Source: Phycisphaerales bacterium (GTDB lineage: Bacteria; Planctomycetota; Phycisphaerae; Phycisphaerales; UBA1924). Taken from it: a stretch of 64,000 nt of DNA. The notes under the pieces are model-generated. The model was given only the letters and a program-made list of their open reading frames with translations, had not been told where the DNA came from and did not search any database. The DNA is taken from the NCBI GenBank assembly GCA_020849615.1, contig JADLFW010000017.1, forward strand, positions 1-64,000. Reading direction: 5' to 3'. Of the stretch, positions 43,858-52,247 are shown piece after piece; position 1 is the stretch's first letter; each line of letters starts with the position of its first letter. The position numbers and the translations under genes are program-made.

Positions 43858-45102
43858 CTACTTCTTCTCGCGGATGTACTTTTCTTCCGCCTCCCGCCGT
43901 GACTTCACACCGGGGTCAGCCCGCAGGACCTGGTCGACCGCCGCCCGGAAGGAGGGCGAGTTGGGGCTGCCCGACCACCGAACGACGCCATCGCTGCTCG
44001 CGATCACCACCCACGGCAGGGTGTTCTGCCCGCTCCCGGAGAACCCGGCCGCCGAGCCGCCATCGGCGAGGATCGAATGGTCGAGCGTCCGTGAGGTCGC
44101 GAACGACTTGGCCAGCGTGGTCAGCGCCGCCGGATCCTGCCCCTCGGCGTTCTGCTGGTTGTCGGGCCGGATCGGCGCCACCGACCCCACCACCGCCATG
44201 TCCCGCCCGTGCTGCCGCTGCAGCTGGTCCATCGCCGGGATGATGTCCTCGTAGCTCTTGCGGATGAACGGGCTGAAGACGTAGATGACCATCACCCGCC
44301 CCTTGACCTTGGGCTTGGCGGGGAACCAGCCTTCCTCTGGGAGCGTGATGAGCTGGCCGGTGCTCTGCTCGTAGCTGTTCTGCGACTTTTCAACTCGAGG
44401 CCAGCCGGCGCGGCCGTAGACCTCGGGCTGCGGTTCGGTGAAGGGGACTTCGGGCATGGCCCGGATGTCGACGCCCTGCCGGATGTTCCCGGTCTTGCGG
44501 AACTCCTCATCCTGCTTGGCCTTGGCGGCGGCGATTTCGCCCGTCAGCCCGGCCGCCTTTTCCTGGGTCTCGGCGAGCAGCGTCCGGACCGCCTCATTTA
44601 CTGATTCCGTGGCGATGTCGGCGTAGCGGAGTTGCCCGGCCCGGTCGATGAGGTAGAAATCGGGGTCCTGGTCGACCATCAACGCCTTGCGGAACTCGCT
44701 CTTCTCATCGAGCGCGATGAACAGCTTGGCGCCCTCGGCGGCCTGCGGCTTCTCGGCCTCCTTCCACCCATCCGGGTGGTGCACCGCGACGACGACCAGC
44801 CCGTCCTTGGCCTTCTCTTCGGCCAGCCGCTTGGCGACCGACAACGCCCGCGTCGAGGGCGGGTACCACCCCGACCACGTGCAGATCAGCACCACCTGGC
44901 CGCTCGTGTCCGAACTGGCGAGGGCTTTCCCGCCCGACCAGTCGCTCAGCTTGCTCCAGATCTCGGACGGGAAGGGCTTGAGCTCCATGGCGTTGAGCGC
45001 GGTACGCCGCGCGCCCGAGCCCTCCCGGACCACATCACCAAGGCAAAGCGGCGCCCCGGCGCAAACCGCGGCAAGCACAACAGCGCTGATCAACTTCTTC
45101 AT
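43858..45102 (-). CDS. Exported tandem thioredoxin-fold protein without CXXC
   Basis: 414-aa exported protein with a signal peptide of about 22 residues. Two redoxin-like domains are visible. The first (about 55-185) has VVLICTWSGWYPPSTRALSV where the active site would be. The second (about 255-405) has VMVIYVFSPFIRKSYEDIIPAM and then LPWVVIASSDGVVRWSG. Neither contains a CXXC pair; the corresponding positions are WSGWYPPS and SPFIRKS. It is therefore unlikely to act as a disulfide oxidoreductase and may be a binding or scaffold protein. ATG at 45100-45102 with GGGAAGG upstream. Confidence 0.75.
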   Translation of the reverse strand: MKKLISAVVLAAVCAGAPLCLGDVVREGSGARRTALNAMELKPFPSEIWSKLSDWSGGKALASSDTSGQVVLICTWSGWYPPSTRALSVAKRLAEEKAKDGLVVVAVHHPDGWKEAEKPQAAEGAKLFIALDEKSEFRKALMVDQDPDFYLIDRAGQLRYADIATESVNEAVRTLLAETQEKAAGLTGEIAAAKAKQDEEFRKTGNIRQGVDIRAMPEVPFTEPQPEVYGRAGWPRVEKSQNSYEQSTGQLITLPEEGWFPAKPKVKGRVMVIYVFSPFIRKSYEDIIPAMDQLQRQHGRDMAVVGSVAPIRPDNQQNAEGQDPAALTTLAKSFATSRTLDHSILADGGSAAGFSGSGQNTLPWVVIASSDGVVRWSGSPNSPSFRAAVDQVLRADPGVKSRREAEEKYIREKK

Positions 45103-45190
45103 GGCACCTTCCCGGACTGGATTGACCGCGGACCCGCGTACGTAACTCCCGGCCACAACTGTACCTCGCCGGGCCCGGAGTTGTTTGACC

Positions 45191-46129
45191 CTACCTCAGG
45201 CTTTCGGTTCCCGCCCGCCCGCCGGGATCCACCAGCCGGTGCAGGGCCACCGCCGTCGCCACCATCACGTTCAGTGAATCTACACCCGGCGTCATCCCGA
45301 TCCGGGCCAGCCCCGCCGCGGATCCCGCCCTTCCCAGTTCCTCGATCGCCTCTTTGGAGAGTCCCGGGCCTTCCGTCCCGACCACCAGCGCCAGCCCCCG
45401 GCCCGACCCCCTGCTCGACCCCCGGCCCGACCCCCACCCCTGTCCGGGCCCGCACTGAAGTTCCCGAACGTCCCGCGCCCCCTCTCCCGGGCTCAGCCCG
45501 ACCACATCGAACCCGGCCCGGGCGAGTTCCCCCAGGCCGCCGGGCCAGTTCCCGACCACCGCGAACGGCACCCGCAGGGCGTGCCCCATCGAAACCCGCA
45601 CCGCCTTGCGGTACAGGGGGTCCGCGCACCGCGGACTGAGCAGCACGCCGGGCCTCGGCCCGCCCAGCGCGGCGATGCACCGGAAGATCCCCCCCACGTT
45701 GTCGTGATTGGCCAGGTCCTCCATGACGACCAGAACATCGGAGCCCGCGATCACCTCGGCCGCCGAAAGCCCCGGCCCGCGCTCGGCCAGCGCCAGCACC
45801 CCCCTGTGGATATCAAACCCCACCAGCTCGTTCATCAGGTCCTGGGTGACCACGTAGACCGGCGTCCCGCCCGGCAGCCGGGCCAAGTCTCGCGCCATCC
45901 CCTCCACCCGCCGATCGGCGATCAGGACCGACCGCGTCCGGAACCGCGAGCCCAGAAGGAGTCGGATGACCAGGTCCCCCTCGGCGATGAACCCGCCCCC
46001 CGCGGCGGCCGCGGCGTCGGCGGCCCGGGCCTGTTCGCGGGCGTGCGCGTGCCGCAGCCCGGCGTAGCCCGATAGACGCGGATCGGCGAGATCCGTGATG
46101 GTCACCGTGTGCAGCCCGCTGTGCGGCAT
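45191..46129 (-). CDS. TrmH/SpoU-family RNA 2'-O-methyltransferase
   Basis: 312-aa SPOUT methyltransferase. The N-terminal substrate-binding part holds FIAEGDLVIRLLL and PVYVVTQDLMNELVGFDIHRGVLA. The catalytic domain from about 130 has VLVVMEDLANHDNVGGIFR, LSPRCADPLYRKAVRVSMG, LALVVGTEGPGLS and VDSLNVMVATAVALH. The RNA target (rRNA or tRNA) is unclear. Between ARDVREL and LALVVGTEGPG lies a Gly/Ser/Arg-rich insert of about 20 residues, encoded by an imperfect CCCCGGCCCGAC-type tandem repeat (45395-45455), a likely repeat expansion inside the catalytic domain. ATG start. Confidence 0.88.
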   Translation of the reverse strand: MPHSGLHTVTITDLADPRLSGYAGLRHAHAREQARAADAAAAAGGGFIAEGDLVIRLLLGSRFRTRSVLIADRRVEGMARDLARLPGGTPVYVVTQDLMNELVGFDIHRGVLALAERGPGLSAAEVIAGSDVLVVMEDLANHDNVGGIFRCIAALGGPRPGVLLSPRCADPLYRKAVRVSMGHALRVPFAVVGNWPGGLGELARAGFDVVGLSPGEGARDVRELQCGPGQGWGSGRGSSRGSGRGLALVVGTEGPGLSKEAIEELGRAGSAAGLARIGMTPGVDSLNVMVATAVALHRLVDPGGRAGTESLR

Positions 46130-46188
46130 GACCGATCGTAAGGGCTACACTCGCGGCCTGTGGCGGCCCGGGGGTCTTGCCGCCCGGC

Positions 46189-46215
46189 GCACACGCGGGA
46201 CGCGTGTGCCACCCC
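46189..46215. repeat. REP-like hairpin upstream of uppP (second subtype)
   Basis: Nine-base-pair stem GCACACGCG / CGCGTGTGC with loop GGA, followed by CACCCC. Read on the minus strand it begins GGTGGC like the hairpins in the 125-bp elements but has a different loop (TCC). It ends 13 bp before the uppP start codon and would be in the uppP leader. Confidence 0.65.
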
Positions 46216-46228
46216 GACAGTTCGGAGG

Positions 46229-47170
46229 ATGTCATTGGAAATCTGGCAAGCGATCATCCTCGGGCTGGTCGAGGGGATCACCGAATACCTCCCCATCAGT
46301 TCGACGGGGCATCTCATCCTCGCCTCCGCGTTGATGGGCCTGGATGAGCCCGACCACAAGGCCGCCGTCGATGCCTTCACGATCGTGATCCAGGGTGGCG
46401 CCATCCTGGCCGTGCTGGGCCTGTACTGGCCCCGCGTGCGCTCGATGATCGCCGGCCTCCTGGGCCGCGACGCCGCGGGCTTCCGGCTCCTGCTCAACCT
46501 CATCGTCGCCTTCATCCCGGCGGCGATCTTCGGCAAGCTGCTGGATGACTGGATCGAATCGAAACTGTTCCACACCGGGCCCGTCATCGCGGCGCTGGTC
46601 GTCGGCGGCGTGTTCATGATGCTGGTTGACCAGTGGCGCGCGGGCCGGTTCGGCATTCCCCTCGCCCTCCGGCGGCCCAAGTCGATCGAGGAGCTGACAT
46701 TCATCGACTGCCTGAAGATCGGGCTGTTGCAGTGCATCGCGATGTGGCCCGGCACGAGCCGGTCGATGATGACGATCACGGGCGGGCTGTTCGTCGGGCT
46801 CAAGCCCCGGGAAGCCGCCGAGTTCAGCTTCCTGCTGGGGGTGCCGACGCTGGGGGCCGCGACGCTCTACAAGCTGTACAAGAATCTGTCGATCGCGCAC
46901 GAAACCCACACGCCGAACCTGTTCGAGCAGCTGGGGATGATGTCGTGCATCATCGGGATCGCCGCCGCCGCGGTTTCCGCGGCCTTCGCCGTCAAGTGGC
47001 TGGTGGGGTTCCTCAACAAGCACGGGCTGACGGCGTTCGGGTGGTATCGGCTGGCGCTGGCGGCGGTGCTGCTGACGCTGATCGGGGCGGGTGTGGTGAG
47101 GATCGGGAATCACGGCCCGGCCGGCGGGATGAGCGGCGCCGCTGAATCCACCCCATCCGGAAGCCGATAA
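46229..47170 (+). CDS. uppP: Undecaprenyl-diphosphate phosphatase
   Basis: 313-aa membrane protein that recycles undecaprenyl diphosphate for peptidoglycan and glycan synthesis. Family motifs EGITEYLPISSTGHLIL near the N-terminus (catalytic Glu) and MWPGTSRSMMTITGG near residue 175 (catalytic Arg) are both intact; about eight helices. Two starts are possible: ATG at 46229, directly abutting a GGAGG at 46224-46228, and TTG at 46235, which has that GGAGG at normal spacing. The difference is only two residues. A REP-like hairpin lies in the leader. The C-terminal tail after the last helix is Gly/Ser-rich and extra to the family. Confidence 0.93.
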   Translation: MSLEIWQAIILGLVEGITEYLPISSTGHLILASALMGLDEPDHKAAVDAFTIVIQGGAILAVLGLYWPRVRSMIAGLLGRDAAGFRLLLNLIVAFIPAAIFGKLLDDWIESKLFHTGPVIAALVVGGVFMMLVDQWRAGRFGIPLALRRPKSIEELTFIDCLKIGLLQCIAMWPGTSRSMMTITGGLFVGLKPREAAEFSFLLGVPTLGAATLYKLYKNLSIAHETHTPNLFEQLGMMSCIIGIAAAAVSAAFAVKWLVGFLNKHGLTAFGWYRLALAAVLLTLIGAGVVRIGNHGPAGGMSGAAESTPSGSR

Positions 47171-47217
47171 AGTCCTTCTTCTCAGTCCCTCGGCGCTGCT
47201 GTGGTGAACTTCCTCCG

Positions 47218-48531
47218 ATGAAGACGTCCTTCCCCAAAGACAAGATCCGTGCGGTGCTTCTCGAGTCCATCCACCCCGCGGGTGTCGAGATGCTCGAGCG
47301 TGAGGGGTTCGCCGTCGAGACCCGCAAGGGGGCCCTCGAAGGCAGGCACCTCGAGACCGCGATCAAGGGAGCGCACCTGCTGGGCATCCGCTCCAAGACT
47401 GCGGTGACCCCGGAGGTCCTCGCCGCCGGCCCGCGCCTGCTGACCGTGGGCTGCTTCTGCATCGGCACCAACCAGGTGGCCCTTAATGATGCCTGCCACC
47501 GCGGGGTGCCGGTCTTCAACTCGCCCTTCTCTAACACCCGCAGCGTGGCGGAACTGACGATCGCGGAGATCGTCGCCCTGGCCCGGCGGCTGACCGACAA
47601 ATCCGCGCAGATGCACCACGGGCTGTGGGACAAGTCCGCCGAAGGCGCCCATGAAGTGCGCGGGCGGACCGTGGGCATCGTCGGCTACGGCCACATCGGC
47701 TCGCAGGTCTCGGTGCTGGCCGAGGCGATGGGCATGCGGGTGATCTTCCACGACATCATCCCCAAGCTGGCGCTGGGCAACGCCCGCCCGGCGAGGTCGC
47801 TGAACGAACTGCTGGAAGCCGCCGATGTCGTCACGCTGCACGTGCCCGCCACACCGCTCACCGAGAACCTGATCGGGCCCAGGCAGATCGCCAAAATGAG
47901 GCCCGGCGCGTTGCTCATCAACAACGCCCGCGGCTCGGTCGTCGACCTGGCCGCGCTCGCGGCCGCGCTCAAGGCCGGCAAGCTCGGCGGCGCCGCCCTC
48001 GATGTCTTCCCGGATGAGCCCGCCGCCAAGGGCGACCCCTTCGACAGCCCGGTCCGCGGTCTCTCCAACGTCATCCTGACCCCGCACGTGGGCGGCAGCA
48101 CCGAGGAGGCCCAGGAGGCCATCGCCGTCGATGTCTGCACCAAGCTCATCCGCTTCATCAACAACGGCTCCACCACCGGCTCGGTCAACGTGCCGCAAGT
48201 GGAGCTGCCCGAGCAGGCGTCGCTCGAGCCCGACGGCGATGAAAGACCCGCGCGCAAGGGCGAGCGACTACGCGAAGACGCGGCTCGGAGAGCCGCGCCA
48301 CCCGGCACCCGCCGGCACCGCATTCTGCACTTTCACCGCAACGTGCCGGGCGTGCTGCGCCAGATGCACGACCTCATCGCCGGGCTGGGCGCCAACATCG
48401 CCGCCGAGTACCTCCAGACCACCCGCGATGTCGGCTATGTCGTCCTCGATGTCGACCCCACCGACGCCGGGCCCATCATGGACGGCCTCAAGAAGATCCC
48501 CGAGACCATCCGCGTCCGCGCACTGTGGTAG
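47218..48531 (+). CDS. serA: D-3-phosphoglycerate dehydrogenase with ACT domain
   Basis: 437-aa enzyme of serine biosynthesis, oxidising 3-phosphoglycerate with NAD. It matches the short E. coli-type SerA: NAD-binding GIVGYGHIGSQVS near residue 155, catalytic Arg/Glu/His in NNARGSVVDL, DVFPDEP and TPHVGGSTEEAQE, and a C-terminal ACT domain with HRNVPGVLRQMHDLIAGLG and YVVLDVD. Between VPQVELPEQ and HRILHFHRN an extra charged segment of about 30 residues (about 333-366) is present relative to E. coli SerA. Its DNA includes a REP-like palindrome (48279-48302), so a repeat element appears to have been taken into the linker. Whether serine feedback still works is unknown. ATG start. Confidence 0.95.
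   Translation: MKTSFPKDKIRAVLLESIHPAGVEMLEREGFAVETRKGALEGRHLETAIKGAHLLGIRSKTAVTPEVLAAGPRLLTVGCFCIGTNQVALNDACHRGVPVFNSPFSNTRSVAELTIAEIVALARRLTDKSAQMHHGLWDKSAEGAHEVRGRTVGIVGYGHIGSQVSVLAEAMGMRVIFHDIIPKLALGNARPARSLNELLEAADVVTLHVPATPLTENLIGPRQIAKMRPGALLINNARGSVVDLAALAAALKAGKLGGAALDVFPDEPAAKGDPFDSPVRGLSNVILTPHVGGSTEEAQEAIAVDVCTKLIRFINNGSTTGSVNVPQVELPEQASLEPDGDERPARKGERLREDAARRAAPPGTRRHRILHFHRNVPGVLRQMHDLIAGLGANIAAEYLQTTRDVGYVVLDVDPTDAGPIMDGLKKIPETIRVRALW
48279..48302. repeat. REP-like palindrome inside serA
   Basis: Seven-base-pair stem CGCGGCT / AGCCGCG around loop CGGAG, followed by CCACC. Loop and flank are the same as in the hairpins at 75-95 and 57259-57279, while the stem bases differ in a paired way. 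It lies in frame in the linker before the ACT domain. Confidence 0.75.
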
Positions 48532-48550
48532 CAAGCGGCCTTCGCCAACC

Positions 48551-48595
48551 GGCATCGGGCATTCGCGAATGCCGATTGCCGAATGCCTCATGCCG
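48551..48595. repeat. Palindromic GAATGCC repeat between convergent genes
   Basis: Imperfect palindrome of about 45 bp bounded by GGCAT and ATGCC, containing the perfect 14-mer GCATTCGCGAATGC (48559-48572) and further GAATGCC units. It lies between the stops of serA and the dehydrogenase gene and could end both transcripts. Related in wording to the repeat at 43813-43836. Confidence 0.65.
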
Positions 48596-48602
48596 GCCCA
48601 GT

Positions 48603-49601
48603 TCAGACTTCCATCACCACCTTGATCTGTTCCGGCTGCCGGGCCTTCTTCACCGCCTCCACCGCATCCGCGAACTTCATCCGCGCGGTCATCAGGCTCA
48701 GCACATCGACCGACCCTGAGACCATCAGATCCACCGCATCCGCCATCCGCCCGCAGCGCGACCCGATCACCTCCAGCTCGTTGACGACGATCGCATCCAG
48801 CGCGGGCCCGTACTCCATCCCGGTCCGTGCGCCCTCGACCGCCGGCTCGGTCTTCAGGATGATCTTGCCGCGCGGGCGGACCATCTGTGTCGCCAGCAGC
48901 AGCCCGGCGGCGGTTCCCGTGCAGTCGATCACGACATCCTGGTCCTGCCGCCGGCCCGCCTCGTCGGCGTGGCGGTGCTTGACGCCCCACTTCTCGCAGA
49001 GCGTGAACTTGCCGGGCGAATCGCCCAGGACGCGGACGCTCGCATTCAGCTTCGCCATGAGCTGCGCCACCAGCAGCCCGGCCGCGTTGTCGCCAAGCAC
49101 GGTGATGTAGGGCTTGCCCTCGATCCGCACGAGCTGGGCCGCGTGCGCCGCGGCGGCGAGCGGCTCGGCGAACACGGCCCGGTCATCATCGATCGACCTG
49201 GGCACCTCGACGAGGTTGGCGATCGGAAGCGTAAACCGCTCGGCGAAGCACCCGTCCTTGCCGACCAGGCCCAGCACCCGCCGCGTCCTGCAGTGGTTGG
49301 AGAGCCCGGCCCGGCAGAGGTCGCACTTGCCGCAGACGATGTTGATCGAGCCGACGACCCGCTTGCCCTGCCAGCGCTGGTGATCATCGCGTCCGGGGCC
49401 GGGGTTGACCCTCTCGACGATGCCGGTGAACTCATGGCCCGGGATGCCGGAGAATCCGGCCCGACCCGACATGGCGGCGAGGTCGGCATCGCCGATCGCG
49501 ATGCGCGTGGGACGGATCAGGGCCTCGCCGGGCCCGGCGACGGGCTCCGGGGAGTTGGGATCAAGACGAAGTCCGGCGGGATCGAATCGCAGGGCGCGCA
49601 A
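48603..49601 (-). CDS. Medium-chain dehydrogenase/reductase, zinc alcohol dehydrogenase-like
   Basis: 332-aa member of the zinc-dependent alcohol dehydrogenase superfamily. The N-terminal catalytic domain has GHEFTG and the structural zinc lobe CGKCDLCRAGLSNHC with all four Cys; the Rossmann part has ITVLGDNAAGLLVAQLMAKL. The usual catalytic-zinc Cys in the CGTD motif is not seen: the corresponding stretch reads IAIGDADL. The catalytic zinc may therefore be lost or bound differently. TTG at 49599-49601 gives a typical N-terminus (RALRFDPAGLRL); the frame remains open upstream into the next gene without support. Substrate unknown. Converges on serA. Confidence 0.75.
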   Translation of the reverse strand: MRALRFDPAGLRLDPNSPEPVAGPGEALIRPTRIAIGDADLAAMSGRAGFSGIPGHEFTGIVERVNPGPGRDDHQRWQGKRVVGSINIVCGKCDLCRAGLSNHCRTRRVLGLVGKDGCFAERFTLPIANLVEVPRSIDDDRAVFAEPLAAAAHAAQLVRIEGKPYITVLGDNAAGLLVAQLMAKLNASVRVLGDSPGKFTLCEKWGVKHRHADEAGRRQDQDVVIDCTGTAAGLLLATQMVRPRGKIILKTEPAVEGARTGMEYGPALDAIVVNELEVIGSRCGRMADAVDLMVSGSVDVLSLMTARMKFADAVEAVKKARQPEQIKVVMEV

Positions 49602-49665
49602 GGAAGGCTCCGATCGGTGGCCCCTACATCGGCCATCCGGGATGGTGAGGCCATGCAGGGCGCGG

Positions 49666-50454
49666 TTATTGGCCCTGCGGGCCCGGCAGGCCGACGGGAA
49701 CCGCGGTGGGTTCGTTGGGCGGTGGCGGGACGAAGGGGATGTACTCGGAAAGATTCTTGTCGCGGTGGAAGGCGGGGTATGTGTAGACGCCGCGGGCCGC
49801 GAAGGTGTCCTTGGTGGAGTCGTACCAGTCGATCCAGGCCCGGCGGTCATAGCCGAAGTCCTGGCCCGTCAGCGTCCGCAGCGAGAGCAGGGTATTGCGG
49901 TTGACGGCGAGATTGGAATCGTTGAGGGCGGCGATGAGCGCCTGAACGACCTTGTTGTCGGCGTACTGACCGAGGGCGTGCGCCGCTTCGGCCCGCACAT
50001 CGACATCGGTCTCCTTGTTCTCATCGATGGCGGCGATGAGCGGGTTGATGGCGACGGGATTGTGGAGCCGCTGGAGGCCGCGGGCCGCTTCCTGCCGCAC
50101 GAGGCGGTCCTCATCCTTGAGGCGCTCGACGAGCAGCGGCACCTGGTCGGGCCGGCCGTGGTTGGCGATGGCCCGGGTCGCCGCGCCGCGGACCGATGCA
50201 TCCGGGTCCTTGATGTTGTCGAGGTAGAGCTCCATATAGACCGGTTCGCCGCCGAAAGGCTGGTTGGCGAGGATCAGCGTGCCGCGGTAGCGCTTGTCGG
50301 CGTCGTACTTGTCGATGGCCCATTCCGCGGCCTGCGCGGGCGTAGGCTGGGCGAAGACCTGGAGAATGCTCGTCGCCCCGCGCGGAAGGTCATCCGAGCA
50401 GCCCATCAGGCCCGCGCACACCGAAAAGAGGATGAGGCTGACGCCGCGACGCAT
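49666..50454 (-). CDS. HEAT-repeat lipoprotein
   Basis: 262-aa predicted lipoprotein (lipobox GLMGC, Cys near residue 19). The central part (about 75-200) is made of HEAT/PBS-lyase-like helical repeats: DPDASVRGAATRAIANHG, DEDRLVRQEAARGLQRL and VDVRAEAAHALGQYADN. Such repeats normally bind proteins. The C-terminus is Pro-rich. ATG start. On the same strand and 64 bp upstream of the dehydrogenase gene, but no functional link is evident. Confidence 0.8.
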   Translation of the reverse strand: MRRGVSLILFSVCAGLMGCSDDLPRGATSILQVFAQPTPAQAAEWAIDKYDADKRYRGTLILANQPFGGEPVYMELYLDNIKDPDASVRGAATRAIANHGRPDQVPLLVERLKDEDRLVRQEAARGLQRLHNPVAINPLIAAIDENKETDVDVRAEAAHALGQYADNKVVQALIAALNDSNLAVNRNTLLSLRTLTGQDFGYDRRAWIDWYDSTKDTFAARGVYTYPAFHRDKNLSEYIPFVPPPPNEPTAVPVGLPGPQGQ

Positions 50455-50507
50455 GCCGAGAGTCTACACGCGGCGGCCCGCGCACGGGGCGGGCCGCCGG
50501 GCCCGGT

Positions 50508-51377
50508 TCACCGCATGGAAACGGGCGGGCCCAGCACTTCCCGCAGGATCAGGGCCTGCCGCAGGCCGGGCCCGCGCAGCGAGGTGAGCACCTGCTTCAG
50601 CGCAGCCTTCGTGGGCGGCGGCGGCGCATCGGGGTCGGAGCGGACGAGTCGGCGGACCGGGTCTTCGCCGGATACCCCTTCCTCCGACTGCCGCGTCGCT
50701 TCGGCCCGGCGGGCATCCGCCCGGCGCTTCTGCTCCTGCGTATCACGGCGGGCGAGTTCGCGCTGGTCGGCCTGGGCGCCGCGCGGGGCCTGGCGGGCGC
50801 TCTCGGCCGCGGCCGACCGCTTGGCCTCGAATCCGCGCTGCTGGGCCTGCCGTCGGCGCAGGTCGGCCGCCTGCTCGGGCGTCAGCGGCCGCCGCGGACC
50901 GCCCCCATGCTGGCCCGGCTGCGGCCGGCGCGTTCCCGGCACGGTCGGGCCCGTGCTGCCCGGAATCCGGAGGATCACACCGCCGAGGTTGATGTCGATA
51001 CCCTGCGCTGGCACCCCGCCGGTGGAGGTCGAAGTCGTCGCCCGCGGCCCGCCGACGGGCCGGCCCGCGCGAAGGGCTTCCTGCCGCTTGCGGCGAAGTT
51101 CCTGAAGATGCGCAGCGCGACGGGCCGCGGCGGTCTCGGCCTCTTCCGCGGGCTCCTCAAAGGTTGCCGGGCCCCTCGCCGCGGTCCGGGCGGCGGGCGG
51201 TCCCGTGCGCAGGGATTCCTGCTCGAGCTTCTGCCGGTTCATCTCCTGCCGGCGGAGCTCCCGCTGCTGCTGGAGCTGCTTGAAGATCCAGCTGAGGAGC
51301 GAGAAGCCGATCACGATGAACAGCAGGACCAGCTTCTGCCAGGGGACCTGCTGCATGTTCTGCGCGAGTGTGATCAT
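50508..51377 (-). CDS. Membrane-anchored coiled-coil protein of unknown function
   Basis: 289-aa protein. One transmembrane helix near residues 15-33 (KLVLLFIVIGFSLLSWIF) is followed by long Arg/Gln/Glu/Ala-rich stretches predicted to be helical or disordered, a short Gly/Thr-rich patch in the middle with IDINLGGVILRIPG, and a C-terminal segment LRQALILREVLGPPVSMR that may be an amphipathic helix. The last part has the look of small planctomycete proteins ending in REVLGPP. The start ATG overlaps the stop of the ABC ATPase gene (ATGA), so the two are translationally coupled. No known domain recognised. Confidence 0.6.
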   Translation of the reverse strand: MITLAQNMQQVPWQKLVLLFIVIGFSLLSWIFKQLQQQRELRRQEMNRQKLEQESLRTGPPAARTAARGPATFEEPAEEAETAAARRAAHLQELRRKRQEALRAGRPVGGPRATTSTSTGGVPAQGIDINLGGVILRIPGSTGPTVPGTRRPQPGQHGGGPRRPLTPEQAADLRRRQAQQRGFEAKRSAAAESARQAPRGAQADQRELARRDTQEQKRRADARRAEATRQSEEGVSGEDPVRRLVRSDPDAPPPPTKAALKQVLTSLRGPGLRQALILREVLGPPVSMR

Positions 51378-52198
51378 GGGCGGCGGCTCCCGTCGGAGTT
51401 AAGTGTAGAGGCTTCCAAGGGGATGAGGGCGGCGGCCCGCCCCGACGGGCCCCGGAGCGCTTCGAACCGGACGCCGAACAGCCGCTCCAGGTTGTCCGGA
51501 TTGAGGACTTCCTGCGCGGGCCCGGCCGTCAGAACAGTCCCCGCATCCGAGAGCAGCACCGCATCATCGGCGCAGGCAAGCGCGGTCGGAAGGTCGTGCA
51601 GCACCGCCGCGATGATGATCCCGGCCCGGGCCCGCTCGCGGAGGATCGAGAACGTGTGCAAGGCGTGGCGGGGGTCCATCGCGGAAACCGGTTCATCGGC
51701 GAGCAGGGCCCGCGATCCAAGGCCGGGCCCGGCCCGGCTGTCGAGCTGCGCCAGCGCCCGGGCCACCGTCACCCGCTGCTGCTGGCCCGCGCTGAGCAAC
51801 CCGAAAGGCTCATCGGCGAGATCGCGCAGATCGAGCAGGTCGAGGGCTTCATCGGCGGCCCGACGGTGGTCGGGGGATTGCGGCGCGGCGTACCGGCCCG
51901 TCAGGACGACCTGGCGCACCGAGAACGGGAACGCGACCGAAGAGGACTGCGGGATATACGCCAGGTGTGCGGCCCGCTCGTGACGGGTCAGATCGGCAAC
52001 GGCCCGGCCCGCAAGCGTGATGCGGCCGGATGTGGGCGTGCGGAGGTTCAGCAGCAACCGCAGCAGCGTGGTCTTGCCCGAGCCGTTGGGCCCGAGGATC
52101 GCGGTGATCCGGCCCGGCCGGAAGACGGCCGACACATCGCGCAGCACGGGCCGGGCCGGCGTGTAACCGAATGCGACGTTGCGGGCCTCGAGCGGCAC
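51374..52198 (-). CDS. ABC transporter ATP-binding protein, iron/cobalamin type
   Basis: 274-aa ATPase of the FepC/BtuD/HmuV group. Walker A GPNGSGKTTLLRLLLNL near residue 35, Q-loop YIPQSSS, signature LSAGQQQRVTVARALAQ, Walker B ALLADEPVSAMDP and switch His in LHDLPTA. It would energise import of a siderophore, heme or cobalamin. No permease or binding protein is adjacent; a BtuF-like protein is encoded at 31722-32741. GTG at 52196-52198 gives a standard N-terminus (PLEARNVAFGY); the frame continues upstream to an ATG at 52318 through the 29-bp repeat, which would add an atypical extension. Its stop overlaps the start of the coiled-coil gene by 4 bp. Confidence 0.88.
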   Translation of the reverse strand: MPLEARNVAFGYTPARPVLRDVSAVFRPGRITAILGPNGSGKTTLLRLLLNLRTPTSGRITLAGRAVADLTRHERAAHLAYIPQSSSVAFPFSVRQVVLTGRYAAPQSPDHRRAADEALDLLDLRDLADEPFGLLSAGQQQRVTVARALAQLDSRAGPGLGSRALLADEPVSAMDPRHALHTFSILRERARAGIIIAAVLHDLPTALACADDAVLLSDAGTVLTAGPAQEVLNPDNLERLFGVRFEALRGPSGRAAALIPLEASTLNSDGSRRP

Positions 52199-52247
52199 GG
52201 GGGGAGGGTAGGAACCAGTGGGCCAGCGACGGTGACGCAGCAGAACA

